A DNA stretch of 64,000 nucleotides, taken from an uncultured Acetatifactor sp. (GTDB lineage: Bacteria > Bacillota > Clostridia > Lachnospirales > Lachnospiraceae). Of this stretch, positions 43,561-52,538 are shown in pieces. The notes beneath the pieces are model-generated. The model searched no databases, was not told the origin of the DNA, and worked only from the letters and a program-made list of their open reading frames with translations. Position 1 is the stretch's first letter; every line of letters starts with the position of its first letter. The stretch spans positions 248,001 through 312,000 of the forward strand of contig CAKSAN010000002.1 in assembly GCA_934436435.1 (NCBI GenBank). The letters run 5' to 3'. The position numbers were made by a program, and so were the translations under genes.

Positions 43561-44119
43561 ATTGGCCATATTTGATATGGACGGAACACTTTTTGATACA
43601 AAGAATGTTAATTATCAAGCATATAGTAAAGCTTTGAAATTGTGTGGATTTGAAGAATGCATAGATTATGAATACTATTGTGACTTTTGCAACGGCAATA
43701 ATTATAAAGTGTTTTTGCCTCAAATTATTGAAAATTTGTCTGAAGAAAAGATGAAAGAGATTCATGATAAGAAAAAGGAACTTTATGCAGATTCATTAGT
43801 TTACGCAAGAAAAAACATTCATTTGTTTAATATAATTGAACTTATAAAAAAAGAGTATGTCATAGCGCTGGTGACAACGGCATCATTAAAGAATGTAACA
43901 GACATATTGAAAAAATTTATGGTAACAGAAAAATTTGATTTGATTGTTACACAAGAAGATGTAAGAAAAACAAAGCCGGATCCGGAGTGCTTTCATTTAG
44001 CAATGTTGAAAGCTGGAATTGACAAAGAAAATACTATCATATTTGAAGATTCAGAGACCGGACTGGAAGCAGCAAAGGCATCCGGGGCACAGTATGTACA
44101 AGTGTACGGGTATAATTAA
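43547..44119 (+). CDS. HAD-family phosphatase
   Basis: A 190-residue HAD-IA hydrolase: AIFDMDGTLFDTKN (nucleophile Asp), LVTTASLKNVTDIL (Thr motif), KTKPDPECFHLAM (Lys) and IIFEDSETGLEAAKASG (acidic motif IV). It likely removes a phosphate from a sugar phosphate in the same pathway as the nucleotidyltransferase and kinase fusion. ATG 43547 has GGGAG at about 8 bases and lies inside the end of the preceding gene. GtrA starts 13 bases after its stop. Confidence 0.88.
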   Translation: MNKNKLAIFDMDGTLFDTKNVNYQAYSKALKLCGFEECIDYEYYCDFCNGNNYKVFLPQIIENLSEEKMKEIHDKKKELYADSLVYARKNIHLFNIIELIKKEYVIALVTTASLKNVTDILKKFMVTEKFDLIVTQEDVRKTKPDPECFHLAMLKAGIDKENTIIFEDSETGLEAAKASGAQYVQVYGYN

Positions 44120-44132
44120 TGAGGGCATAGTT

Positions 44133-44546
44133 TTGCGGAATACATTAAAAAAAATTTTTTTGGATAAGTCGATAATTAAATTTTTAATAGTAGGCGGATG
44201 TTGTACTCTAATTGATTTTGTTATATACATGACTGTAGTAGACTATCTTGGAGCTGTCATAGGAAAAGCAGTATCTATGATATGTTCTATGATAGTCAAC
44301 TATTTTCTGAACAAGTTTTGGAGTTTTTCGGCAAGGGAGAGTAAAAAGGGCAAAGAACTTCTCAGATATTCAGCATCACAGGTGTGTAATATTGCTATTA
44401 ATGTTTCCGTGAATGCAATGATTTTGAAGGTAAGCGGAATAAAAATACTTGCCTATATATTGGCAACGGGAATTGCCATGGTAGCAAATTATTTATTGCA
44501 AAGATTTTGGGTATTCAGAAAGGAAAAAAACTATTATGAAGGATAA
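44133..44546 (+). CDS. GtrA-family flippase-like membrane protein
   Basis: A 137-residue protein with four helices typical of GtrA: FLIVGGCCTLIDFVIYM, MIVNYFLNKFWSF (conserved N-x3-N/K-x-WxF), SQVCNIAINVSVN and VANYLLQRFWVFR. GtrA proteins are thought to flip undecaprenyl-phosphate-linked sugars. The likely start is TTG 44133 with GAGGG 7 bases before it; a longer frame back to 44019 would overlap the HAD gene without a good ribosome site. It overlaps the GT-C gene by 11 bases, fitting a GtrA/GtrB/GT-C set. Confidence 0.85.
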   Translation: MRNTLKKIFLDKSIIKFLIVGGCCTLIDFVIYMTVVDYLGAVIGKAVSMICSMIVNYFLNKFWSFSARESKKGKELLRYSASQVCNIAINVSVNAMILKVSGIKILAYILATGIAMVANYLLQRFWVFRKEKNYYEG

Positions 44547-46560
44547 TTTTCATACGAGTAAGCGAATAGATGTATTAATTGTAACGATTATCTTTATAGT
44601 AGGTGCTTTTTTTTACTATGCAATTCCAGGAAATTTTGACGAGATAAGTTCAGATTTGGCTTATTATGCGATTGCAGGAAAAGACATTATGTCAGGTAAT
44701 TTTTTACTTGATGGATGGTATGGAGCTACAAATACATTTTATTTTTTGGCATTAATATATGGAATATTTGGAAGAATTTTAGGTTACAATATACATTTAA
44801 TTTATTTAATACCAGCATTGGAATGGGGGATATTCATTGCGGCAGTGACTGGAATAATATTGAAATATAATAAACAGCTTGGATTAAAAAAATATTTTTC
44901 GATATTAGTCGTTTTGGCAATGTGCCTTTCTTGCTGTTATGTATATCAGGACTACAAGACCTTTGGCGGAGTACATTTGGATGTGCTTTTGCTAAGCTTA
45001 CCTTTTATATTATGTTTAACGGATAGTATGGAGAAGGAAAATATAAAATGGGGTTGGAGGATAATTGCAGCGATTATTGGTATGCTTTTGGCAATTTTCT
45101 CGGATGCGTTGTCATTATATTTTATAATATTTCCCCTGCTTTTGTTTTATATTTTCAAACTTTGCTGGAGAGGAACACAGAATAAAAAAGCTATTGCATT
45201 TAACCTTGGATTGACTGTTGGAGTTGTTGTACTAGAAAAATGTTTGCAGATGATAGCACAAAGAATAGGAGCAATTCAGCTTGCGTGGAGTGCAGATAGT
45301 ATAACATTTGTTTCAAAAGAAGAATTTTTTGACAGGATAGCATATTTTATAGAAGAAATTTTATATATTTTTAATGCGGATATTTTTTCCAAAGAAATTA
45401 GTATTGATAATATTTTTTGCTTTATTAATTTATTACTTTTACTTATTACTATTGGAGGAATAGTGGCAGATTTTCAAGAACTGATGAAAAAAAATTTAAA
45501 TCAGCTCTTACTAATAATAATCGTAGTCCAGAGTGGCATATTTCTATTTACGAATTATTTGGTTCTTTCGGAAGGGGCAGAATATTCCACAAGAGTTATG
45601 TACTTTTTATTTGCGTCCTATTTAATTCTTGTGGGGCAGGTAGACTGGGAGAAACTGATTAAAAAATTAAATATAAGTATACCGCAAAAATGGATTGCTA
45701 TTTCTACTATAGCGTTTGTTATAGTGACTATAGGATTGAACATTGCAAATATGAACGTAAATAAGGAAAATGAGGAAAAAAAGGATGATTCGTGGGGGAG
45801 AGTAGTTGAAGTATTGGAGAGTAATAATTTAAAACAGGGATATGGAACATTTTGGCTGGCTAATATTACAACGTTAGCATCAGGATGCAACATATATGTG
45901 AATCCTGTGGGTAACTGGATTGATCTTACAAAATTTAAATGGCTGTCATTTGATACCAGCAGATGGGATTATGCAAATTTTGTATTACTTGATAATAGTT
46001 CCTGGGATAATATAACTCGTGATACAATAGTGGATGCTATTGGAGAACCAAATAGGGAAATTATCGTAGATGGAACAGAGGTTCGAGTAATGATCTATGA
46101 TAAAAATATTATGCCCTATATAAATGATTCCGGAGCTGAAAACCAAGTCGATGCTTGGTGGGACATCGTAGATGCCGACAATGGTATAAAAGAGATAAAA
46201 GTTAATGACCGACATTTCTCCTCTTGGTTCGAGGCAGACGAGAGTGGTAAATTTACATCCACTGATGAGGGTATGTTGATATATGGACCTTGGAAAAAAA
46301 TGGGTGTCGGTGTATATGACATTACATTTTATTATTCTCTTGAAGGCGAAACGAATTCGGATAATAGTGTATTAGGTTGGGCAGATAGCTTTTCTGTATC
46401 TGGAGGAATAGAAAATAAAAAAGAGGATCTTATATCAGGCACTGGAAGTGTGACACTCAAAAATGTAAAAGTTCGGAAAGAGTGTGATGATGTGGAATTA
46501 AGAATGTATACGACGGTAGCAGGATTGACAGTTGATAGGATTGAAATAAAGAGACAATAG
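44536..46560 (+). CDS. GT-C-like membrane protein with large outer C-terminal domain
   Basis: A 674-residue protein. About eleven helices occupy residues 12-410; the first outer loop has GNFDEISSDLAYYAIAGKD, the acidic motif usual in GT-C transferases. The remaining 250 residues are outside the membrane and end in a beta-sandwich-like segment (VYDITFYYSLEGETN, DSFSVSGGIENKK, VTLKNVKVRKE). It likely adds a sugar from the lipid donor made by the GT2 at 39161 and flipped by GtrA. The gene is among the most AT-rich in the window (21 G/C in the 60 bases at 44641-44700). Confidence 0.75.
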   Translation: MKDNFHTSKRIDVLIVTIIFIVGAFFYYAIPGNFDEISSDLAYYAIAGKDIMSGNFLLDGWYGATNTFYFLALIYGIFGRILGYNIHLIYLIPALEWGIFIAAVTGIILKYNKQLGLKKYFSILVVLAMCLSCCYVYQDYKTFGGVHLDVLLLSLPFILCLTDSMEKENIKWGWRIIAAIIGMLLAIFSDALSLYFIIFPLLLFYIFKLCWRGTQNKKAIAFNLGLTVGVVVLEKCLQMIAQRIGAIQLAWSADSITFVSKEEFFDRIAYFIEEILYIFNADIFSKEISIDNIFCFINLLLLLITIGGIVADFQELMKKNLNQLLLIIIVVQSGIFLFTNYLVLSEGAEYSTRVMYFLFASYLILVGQVDWEKLIKKLNISIPQKWIAISTIAFVIVTIGLNIANMNVNKENEEKKDDSWGRVVEVLESNNLKQGYGTFWLANITTLASGCNIYVNPVGNWIDLTKFKWLSFDTSRWDYANFVLLDNSSWDNITRDTIVDAIGEPNREIIVDGTEVRVMIYDKNIMPYINDSGAENQVDAWWDIVDADNGIKEIKVNDRHFSSWFEADESGKFTSTDEGMLIYGPWKKMGVGVYDITFYYSLEGETNSDNSVLGWADSFSVSGGIENKKEDLISGTGSVTLKNVKVRKECDDVELRMYTTVAGLTVDRIEIKRQ

Positions 46561-46641
46561 AGTTGTACAAGTTGTACAGTCTCCATTTGATATAGGCCTA
46601 CAGGAAGGAAAATCGGGTAACTAAACGATCAGATTAAAGAA

Positions 46642-49600
46642 ATGAAGAGAAAAATTAGTGTAGTTTTAGTCCTTTTTTTATTGTTGGAGCAGGTAAATTA
46701 TGTTCACGCACAGGAAGCAAACGGCAATTTTGATACCGTTGCAATTGAACATCAAACAGAGGACACTGAACAGGATAATGTTAGTGACATCACAGATGAT
46801 ATTTTAAATGCTAGTGATGAAATGGGAGGATCTGCAGATAAAAGTGTATCTGACGGGAATGCTGATTATGATGAAATGCAAAATTCCCGGGCACTAAAAT
46901 ATGCGGAGATCAGTGACAACATGATTGGCGGTTATATTTCAAGTGAATTGGATTACAATACACCTGTATATGACAATGGAATTAGTTTATATGCAAATAT
47001 TCCGTCATCATTTCAAAATGAAATTGCTGACTATCCTGATAATCGAGACCAGACACCTTATGGTACATGTTGGGCCTTTTCAGCGATTGGATTAGCTGAA
47101 TTTGACCTGATCAACAAGGGAATAGCAAATTCTGCAATTGATTTGAGTGAATTACAACTGGTTTATTATAATTTCAATTCTGTTTTGGATCCGTTAGGTG
47201 GAACTGAGGGGGATCAGTCTAAATTTTATAATAGCAATAATTACAATTTCCTGAATTATGGGGGAAACTATGAATTCGCAACCAGACGTTTGGCTCAATG
47301 GAGTGGTGTTGTAAGTGAGAGTGATGTACCTTATAATCAGGCATATAATGTGTCTAATAATGGTTTGGCGGATGAGTATGCATATAGTCACAACAAGTTT
47401 TTGTTAAATAATGCATATATCATAAACATAAAAGAAAATACAGATGATGTAAAATTAAGTATAATGGAGCATGGGGCTGCTGGTGTTATGTATCTTCATA
47501 ACAGTCAGGCTTTGCTTTGGAATAGTGAGAAACAGTTATGGACATACTATGATACAGATTACAGTGGTGGTGGACATGCTGTTATGGTAGTAGGGTGGAA
47601 TGATGATTTTTCCAAAGACAATTTTCCTGGTACAAGTAAACCATCAAGTGACGGTGCGTGGTTGATTAGAAACAGTTGGGGAACCTATGTGAATTATTTT
47701 TGGATGTCATATGAATCAGCATCACTTTCTACTTCAGCATGGGTATTAGATTTTGAAAATGTAGACAATTATGATAATAATTATCAATTAGATGGTGGAC
47801 TTAATACATATTATGATTCCTATTATACAAAGGCGGCAAATGTATTTAAGGTTCAGAACAGTGATGGAGTGAAGTCTGAGACACTAAAGTCTGTACAGTT
47901 ATCATTTACGCATAAGGTAGACATTGCATATACGATAGAGGTTTATACAAATTTAAAAAGTAAGAGTGATCCATTAAGTGGGGAGAAGCAGGAGCAGGCA
48001 ACAACAGTAGGGCAGACAGCATATGCAGGTATTTATACGATAGAACTTGATGATTCTGTTACGCTTGAGCCGGGAACATATTTTTCGGTAGTTGTATCAG
48101 TTGATAAAAATGGTATTGACTATGAACAAGGAATAAATTATGCAGATGGGGATGATACTGTTTGGGAATGCCCGGCGGTTTCCCATAATGATAGTTTTTA
48201 CTCTTCAAACGGCAAAAATTATTATGCGTGGCCATTTGGAAATTATTGCATAAAAGCTTTAACATCAAATGATAAAGGCATTACTATGGATGAGTTGGCC
48301 GAAGAACATAAGGATGACATAGAAGACGGAACCTATCTGATCAAGTCTACGGTAGACAGCGGATATGTTATGGATGTTTATAATAGTTCGCAAAGCAACG
48401 AGGCAAATGTTCAGATACATTCCGAAAGCGGAGTGTCATCACAGAAATGGACGATCAGTCATGATTCCAAGGGATATGTGACGATAACGAATGCAGGAAG
48501 CAATAAAGTGTTGGACGTATTCGGAGGAGGTACACAAAACGGAACGAATATCCAACAGTTTGTATCCAATGGAAGTAGAGCCCAGAAGTGGGTAGTGATA
48601 AAACAGGATGATGGAAGCTATGAGATCGTGACAGCACTTGATAGAAATAAGTGCATAGATCTGGACGGAGCCCAGACAATCAACGGAGCAAATATCCAAT
48701 TATTTGTGGTAAACGGGTCTCCGGCACAGAGGTGGATCATTTCTAAGAAAAGTACGATGGATGAGCTGGCCGAAGAACATAAGGATGACATAGAAGACGG
48801 AACCTATCTGATCAAGTCCATAGTGGATAGTGGGTATGTTATGGATGTTTATAATAGTTCACAAAGCAACGAGGCAAATGTTCAGATACATTCCGAAAGC
48901 GGAGTGTCATCACAGAAATGGATAATCAGTCATGATTCCAAGGGATATGTGACGATAACGAATGCAGGAAGCAATAAAGTGTTGGACGTATTCGGAGGAG
49001 GTACACAAAACGGAACGAATATCCAACAGTTTGTATCCAATGGAAGTAGAGCCCAGAAGTGGGTAGTGATAAAACAGGATGATGGAAGCTATGAGATCGT
49101 GACAGCACTTGATAGAAATAAGTGCATAGATCTGGACGGAGCCCAGACAATCAACGGAGCAAATATCCAATTATTTGTGGTAAACGGGTCTCCGGCACAG
49201 AGGTGGATCATTTCTAAGAAAAGTACGATGGATGAGCTGGCCGAAGAACATAAGGATGACATAGAAGACGGAACCTATCTGATCAAGTCCATAGTGGATA
49301 GTGGGTATGTTATGGATGTTTATAATAGTTCACAAAGCAACGAGGCAAATGTTCAGATACATTCCGAAAGCGGAGTGTCATCACAGAAATGGACGATCAG
49401 TCATGATTCCAAGGGATATGTGACGATAACGAATGCAGGAAGCAATAAAGTGTTGGACGTATTCGGAGGAGGTACACAAAACGGAACGAATATCCAACAG
49501 TTTGTATCCAATGGAAGTAGAGCCCAGAAGTGGGTAGTGATAAAACAGGATGATGGAAGCTATGAGATCGTGACAGCACTTGATAGAAATAAGTGCATAG

Positions 49601-50166
49601 ATCTGGACGGAGCCCAGACAATCAACGGAGCAAATATCCAATTATTTGTGGTAAACGGGTCTCCGGCACAGAGGTGGATCATTTCTAAGAAAAGTACGAT
49701 GGATGAGCTGGCCGAAGAACATAAGGATGACATAGAAGACGGAACCTATCTGATCAAGTCCATAGTGGATAGTGGGTATGTTATGGATGTTTATAATAGT
49801 TCACAAAGCAACGAGGCAAATGTTCAGATACATTCCGAAAGCGGAGTGTCATCACAGAAATGGATAATCAGTCATGATTCCAAGGGATATGTGACGATAA
49901 CGAATGCAGGAAGCAATAAAGTGTTGGATGTATTCGGGGGACGCACGCAAAACGGAACGAATATTCAACAGTTTATGTCGAATGGAAGTAGAGCCCAGAA
50001 GTGGATAATAAAAAAACAAACTGATGGAAGTTATGAGATTGTAACAGCGCTCGATAGAAATAAGTGCATAGATCTGGATGGTGCCCAGACGGTCAACGGA
50101 GCAAATATCCAATTATTTGTGGCAAATGGATCACAGGCGCAGAGGTGGATATTATTAAAGAAATAG
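46642..50166 (+). CDS. Secreted papain-like (C1A) protease with four ricin-type lectin repeats
   Basis: A 1174-residue exported protein. The signal peptide ends near HAQE (residue 24), followed by an acidic prodomain-like part. The C1A domain has Gln137, Cys143 (YGTCWAFSA), His312 (GGHAVMVVGW) and Asn344 (IRNSWG), a complete papain set. A beta domain spans about 380-545. Then four 157-residue units, each a ricin-B-type lectin with QKW/QRW motifs joined by a DELAEEHKDDIEDGTYLIK segment. It probably cleaves or binds glycoproteins, perhaps host mucin, through the lectins. No sortase signal is seen. It is flanked by acyltransferase and glycan genes. Confidence 0.9.
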   Translation: MKRKISVVLVLFLLLEQVNYVHAQEANGNFDTVAIEHQTEDTEQDNVSDITDDILNASDEMGGSADKSVSDGNADYDEMQNSRALKYAEISDNMIGGYISSELDYNTPVYDNGISLYANIPSSFQNEIADYPDNRDQTPYGTCWAFSAIGLAEFDLINKGIANSAIDLSELQLVYYNFNSVLDPLGGTEGDQSKFYNSNNYNFLNYGGNYEFATRRLAQWSGVVSESDVPYNQAYNVSNNGLADEYAYSHNKFLLNNAYIINIKENTDDVKLSIMEHGAAGVMYLHNSQALLWNSEKQLWTYYDTDYSGGGHAVMVVGWNDDFSKDNFPGTSKPSSDGAWLIRNSWGTYVNYFWMSYESASLSTSAWVLDFENVDNYDNNYQLDGGLNTYYDSYYTKAANVFKVQNSDGVKSETLKSVQLSFTHKVDIAYTIEVYTNLKSKSDPLSGEKQEQATTVGQTAYAGIYTIELDDSVTLEPGTYFSVVVSVDKNGIDYEQGINYADGDDTVWECPAVSHNDSFYSSNGKNYYAWPFGNYCIKALTSNDKGITMDELAEEHKDDIEDGTYLIKSTVDSGYVMDVYNSSQSNEANVQIHSESGVSSQKWTISHDSKGYVTITNAGSNKVLDVFGGGTQNGTNIQQFVSNGSRAQKWVVIKQDDGSYEIVTALDRNKCIDLDGAQTINGANIQLFVVNGSPAQRWIISKKSTMDELAEEHKDDIEDGTYLIKSIVDSGYVMDVYNSSQSNEANVQIHSESGVSSQKWIISHDSKGYVTITNAGSNKVLDVFGGGTQNGTNIQQFVSNGSRAQKWVVIKQDDGSYEIVTALDRNKCIDLDGAQTINGANIQLFVVNGSPAQRWIISKKSTMDELAEEHKDDIEDGTYLIKSIVDSGYVMDVYNSSQSNEANVQIHSESGVSSQKWTISHDSKGYVTITNAGSNKVLDVFGGGTQNGTNIQQFVSNGSRAQKWVVIKQDDGSYEIVTALDRNKCIDLDGAQTINGANIQLFVVNGSPAQRWIISKKSTMDELAEEHKDDIEDGTYLIKSIVDSGYVMDVYNSSQSNEANVQIHSESGVSSQKWIISHDSKGYVTITNAGSNKVLDVFGGRTQNGTNIQQFMSNGSRAQKWIIKKQTDGSYEIVTALDRNKCIDLDGAQTVNGANIQLFVANGSQAQRWILLKK
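48286..50166 (+). repeat. Four tandem 471-bp repeats encoding ricin-lectin units
   Basis: Units start at 48286, 48757, 49228 and 49699, exactly 471 bases apart. The first three are nearly identical at the DNA level; the second half of the fourth has drifted. Units 1 and 3 encode KWTISHD, units 2 and 4 KWIISHD, so a pair of units was probably duplicated. They are prone to recombination and to assembly collapse. Confidence 0.95.
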
Positions 50167-50203
50167 AAAGTGGCGGGAGTGTTTTGAGAGAGGAATACAA
50201 GTG

Positions 50204-51286
50204 ATGAAGGTTGGTGATAAAGAACGCATAAGATCCGTTGATGGACTGAGAGGAATTGCAGCATGCATAGTTGCTTTTTGTTGGCATTATCAGCACTTTA
50301 CCATGATATCACCTTTTAAGAAAATACTTCAATTGTCATATGATTACGGATGGCTGATGGTAGAATTGTTTTTCATTATTTCGGGTTTTATGATGGCATA
50401 TTGCTACCAGGAAACGATAATTAAGAGGGAATTGGCGTTTGCAGATTATATTATCCGTAGAGTTCGACATTTATGGCCATTGTCCTTTGTAACATTATGT
50501 GTTGTAACAATCGAAGGAATAATGTATGGATGGCTGGAACAGAGCACTTTTGTATATGGTAACTTTGATGTGTATCATTGGTTTTTGAATTTTTTTCTTA
50601 TACAAACAGGCATTACTGATAATGTGTTTACGTTTAACGGCCCAGCATGGTCCATTTCTGTGGAAATGGTTCTATATGCTTTATTCTATGTATGCACCTA
50701 CAATAATAAACAATCTACAAAAAGAAGGATGCTATATACAACATTATTGTTAGGCGGAATAATTGTATTTAAGGCAGGCTGTAATTTCCCAATTCTTAAT
50801 GGTGCCATTGCCAGGGGGATCATAGGATTCCTTGTGGGGGTATTATTTTATGAAATTTGGGAAAAACATAGAGAAAGAATGAAACAAATAGGCTACATAC
50901 CACTGCTTGTGCTGCTCGGAATATATATTGTTACAAGGATTAATGGGTATGCGTGGCTAGGTGATATTCAAATGCTGTTTCTGTTGTTTTTAGCCCCGAT
51001 GATCATATGGTGTACTATAGAATGTCAAGGGTTCAGAAAAATAATGGAAAGTTATCCGTTACTTTTGTTAGGAAGATGGTCGTTGCATATATATATGTGG
51101 CATTATCCTGTACAGTATTTTATAAAAATAATGGATACACTATTGAAGCTGAATTTGAACTATGGAACACATATCATATGGATTATATATGTGAGTGGAA
51201 CACTTATGATTTCAGCACTCTCCTGTTATGTAGGAGAGAAAATAAAAGATAAATGGTATATAATCAATGATGTCATTAAGAATTAG
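50204..51286 (+). CDS. Acyltransferase family 3 (integral membrane O-acyltransferase)
   Basis: A 360-residue protein with about ten helices. RIRSVDGLRGIAACIVAFCWHYQHF carries the catalytic His region; LMVELFFIISGFMMAYCY and YIIRRVRHLWPLSFV follow as in the Acyl_transf_3 family. GTG 50201 is an alternative start. It lies between the protease and the GDP-rhamnose operon promoter and probably O-acetylates a surface glycan. Confidence 0.87.
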   Translation: MKVGDKERIRSVDGLRGIAACIVAFCWHYQHFTMISPFKKILQLSYDYGWLMVELFFIISGFMMAYCYQETIIKRELAFADYIIRRVRHLWPLSFVTLCVVTIEGIMYGWLEQSTFVYGNFDVYHWFLNFFLIQTGITDNVFTFNGPAWSISVEMVLYALFYVCTYNNKQSTKRRMLYTTLLLGGIIVFKAGCNFPILNGAIARGIIGFLVGVLFYEIWEKHRERMKQIGYIPLLVLLGIYIVTRINGYAWLGDIQMLFLLFLAPMIIWCTIECQGFRKIMESYPLLLLGRWSLHIYMWHYPVQYFIKIMDTLLKLNLNYGTHIIWIIYVSGTLMISALSCYVGEKIKDKWYIINDVIKN

Positions 51287-51305
51287 GCGATTTTAGGCGT
51301 GTGTC

Positions 51306-51334
51306 TTGAAATCTTTAGGCATATGCTGTATACT
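51306..51334 (+). promoter_or_regulatory. Promoter of the GDP-rhamnose operon
   Basis: TTGAAA (51306-51311) and TATACT (51329-51334) are 17 bases apart, 75 bases before gmd. The leader holds AAAGGA as ribosome site. The 122-base gap has no other clear element. Confidence 0.68.
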
Positions 51335-51409
51335 AATAACATCTGTAGCTAGATAATAATTACCTTTAAGAGATGAAAAATCTTAAAGATATAAGAAAGG
51401 AATTATATA

Positions 51410-52462
51410 ATGAAAAAAGCACTTATTACAGGAATTACAGGACAGGATGGATCTTATTTGGCAGAGTTTCTGTTAGAGAAGGGATATGAAGTACACGGTA
51501 TTACCCGTCGTGCCTCTATTTCCAATACTGCAAGAATTGATCATCTGATTGAGAAGCACGCAATCACATTACATGATGGAGATTTGTCTGATACATCTTC
51601 CATTACGAATATTATTGCAAAGGTACGTCCGGACGAGATTTACAATCTGGCAGCCCAGTCTCATGTACAGGTATCTTTCGATGTACCCGAGTACTCTGGA
51701 GATGTGGATGCTATCGGCGTATTGAGAATTCTGGAGGCTGTCAGAATCCTGGGACTTGCTAAGCAGACCAAGATTTATCAGGCATCTACTTCTGAACTGT
51801 ACGGTAAGGTAGAGGAAGTACCCCAGCGTGAGACTACTCCTTTCCATCCTTACAGCCCGTATGCAGTAGCGAAGCAGTACGGCTTCTGGATCATCAAGGA
51901 ATATCGTGAAGCTTATGGCATGTTCGCTGTAAATGGTATCTTATTTAACCATGAGTCAGAGAGACGTGGTGAGAACTTTGTTACCAGAAAGATTACTCTG
52001 GCAGCAGGACGTATTGCAGAAGGATTACAGGATCATCTGGAACTGGGCAATATGGATTCTCTTCGTGACTGGGGTTATGCCAAGGACTATGTAGAGTGTA
52101 TGTGGATGATCTTACAGCATGATACACCGGAAGATTTCGTTATTGCAACCGGTGAGCAGCATACAGTAAGAGACTTTACCGAGCGTGCATTCAAGGCAAA
52201 TGGTATCGATATCCGTTGGGAAGGTACCGGCGTAGATGAGAAGGGATATGACAAGGCTACCGGCAAAATGGTAGTATGTGTAAATCCTGAATGGTTCCGT
52301 CCTACCGATGTGGACAATCTGTGGGGTGATCCTACCAAGGCTAAGACGGTACTTGGATGGAATCCTCAGAAGACGACTTATGCGGAACTGGTAGAGATCA
52401 TGGCAAAACATGACAGAGCGCGTGCTAAGCAGGAAAAGGCAATGAAGGCTGCACAGCAGTAA
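51410..52462 (+). CDS. gmd: GDP-mannose 4,6-dehydratase
   Basis: A 350-residue SDR making GDP-4-keto-6-deoxy-D-mannose from GDP-D-mannose. [18 protein letters not shown] and VHGITRRAS are the Gmd-specific NADP site; the catalytic Tyr and Lys are in [14 protein letters not shown], preceded by [27 protein letters not shown] and [13 protein letters not shown] are hallmark blocks. Length fits the family. The substrate comes from the ManC at 54420. A hairpin terminator lies after the gene, before rmd. Confidence 0.96.
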   Translation: MKKALITGITGQDGSYLAEFLLEKGYEVHGITRRASISNTARIDHLIEKHAITLHDGDLSDTSSITNIIAKVRPDEIYNLAAQSHVQVSFDVPEYSGDVDAIGVLRILEAVRILGLAKQTKIYQASTSELYGKVEEVPQRETTPFHPYSPYAVAKQYGFWIIKEYREAYGMFAVNGILFNHESERRGENFVTRKITLAAGRIAEGLQDHLELGNMDSLRDWGYAKDYVECMWMILQHDTPEDFVIATGEQHTVRDFTERAFKANGIDIRWEGTGVDEKGYDKATGKMVVCVNPEWFRPTDVDNLWGDPTKAKTVLGWNPQKTTYAELVEIMAKHDRARAKQEKAMKAAQQ

Positions 52463-52490
52463 GAGAGCAACTGCATAAGTGATGAATAAG

Positions 52491-52521
52491 AAAAGGGATT
52501 CTGTATGGGGAATCCCTTTTT
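52491..52521 (+). terminator. Terminator or attenuator between gmd and rmd
   Basis: An 11-bp inverted repeat (52491-52501 with 52510-52520) ends in a T run. It lies within what should be one pathway operon, and the rmd ribosome site (AGAGGG) follows directly, so partial read-through is likely. Confidence 0.75.
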
Positions 52522-52538
52522 CGGTAAGAGGGTAAAAG

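Noticed and set aside
44019..44132. Longer GtrA start inside the HAD gene
   Set aside because: The extra residues are polar and unlike GtrA proteins; TTG 44133 has a ribosome site at the correct distance.
46561..46578. Perfect 9-bp direct repeat AGTTGTACA directly after the GT-C stop
   Set aside because: Could be an operator half-site, but there is no matching promoter spacing and no second copy elsewhere that I saw.
48286..50166. Long regular repeats resembling a CRISPR or satellite array
   Set aside because: The period is 471 bases with no spacer structure and the frame is open throughout; the repeats encode lectin units.
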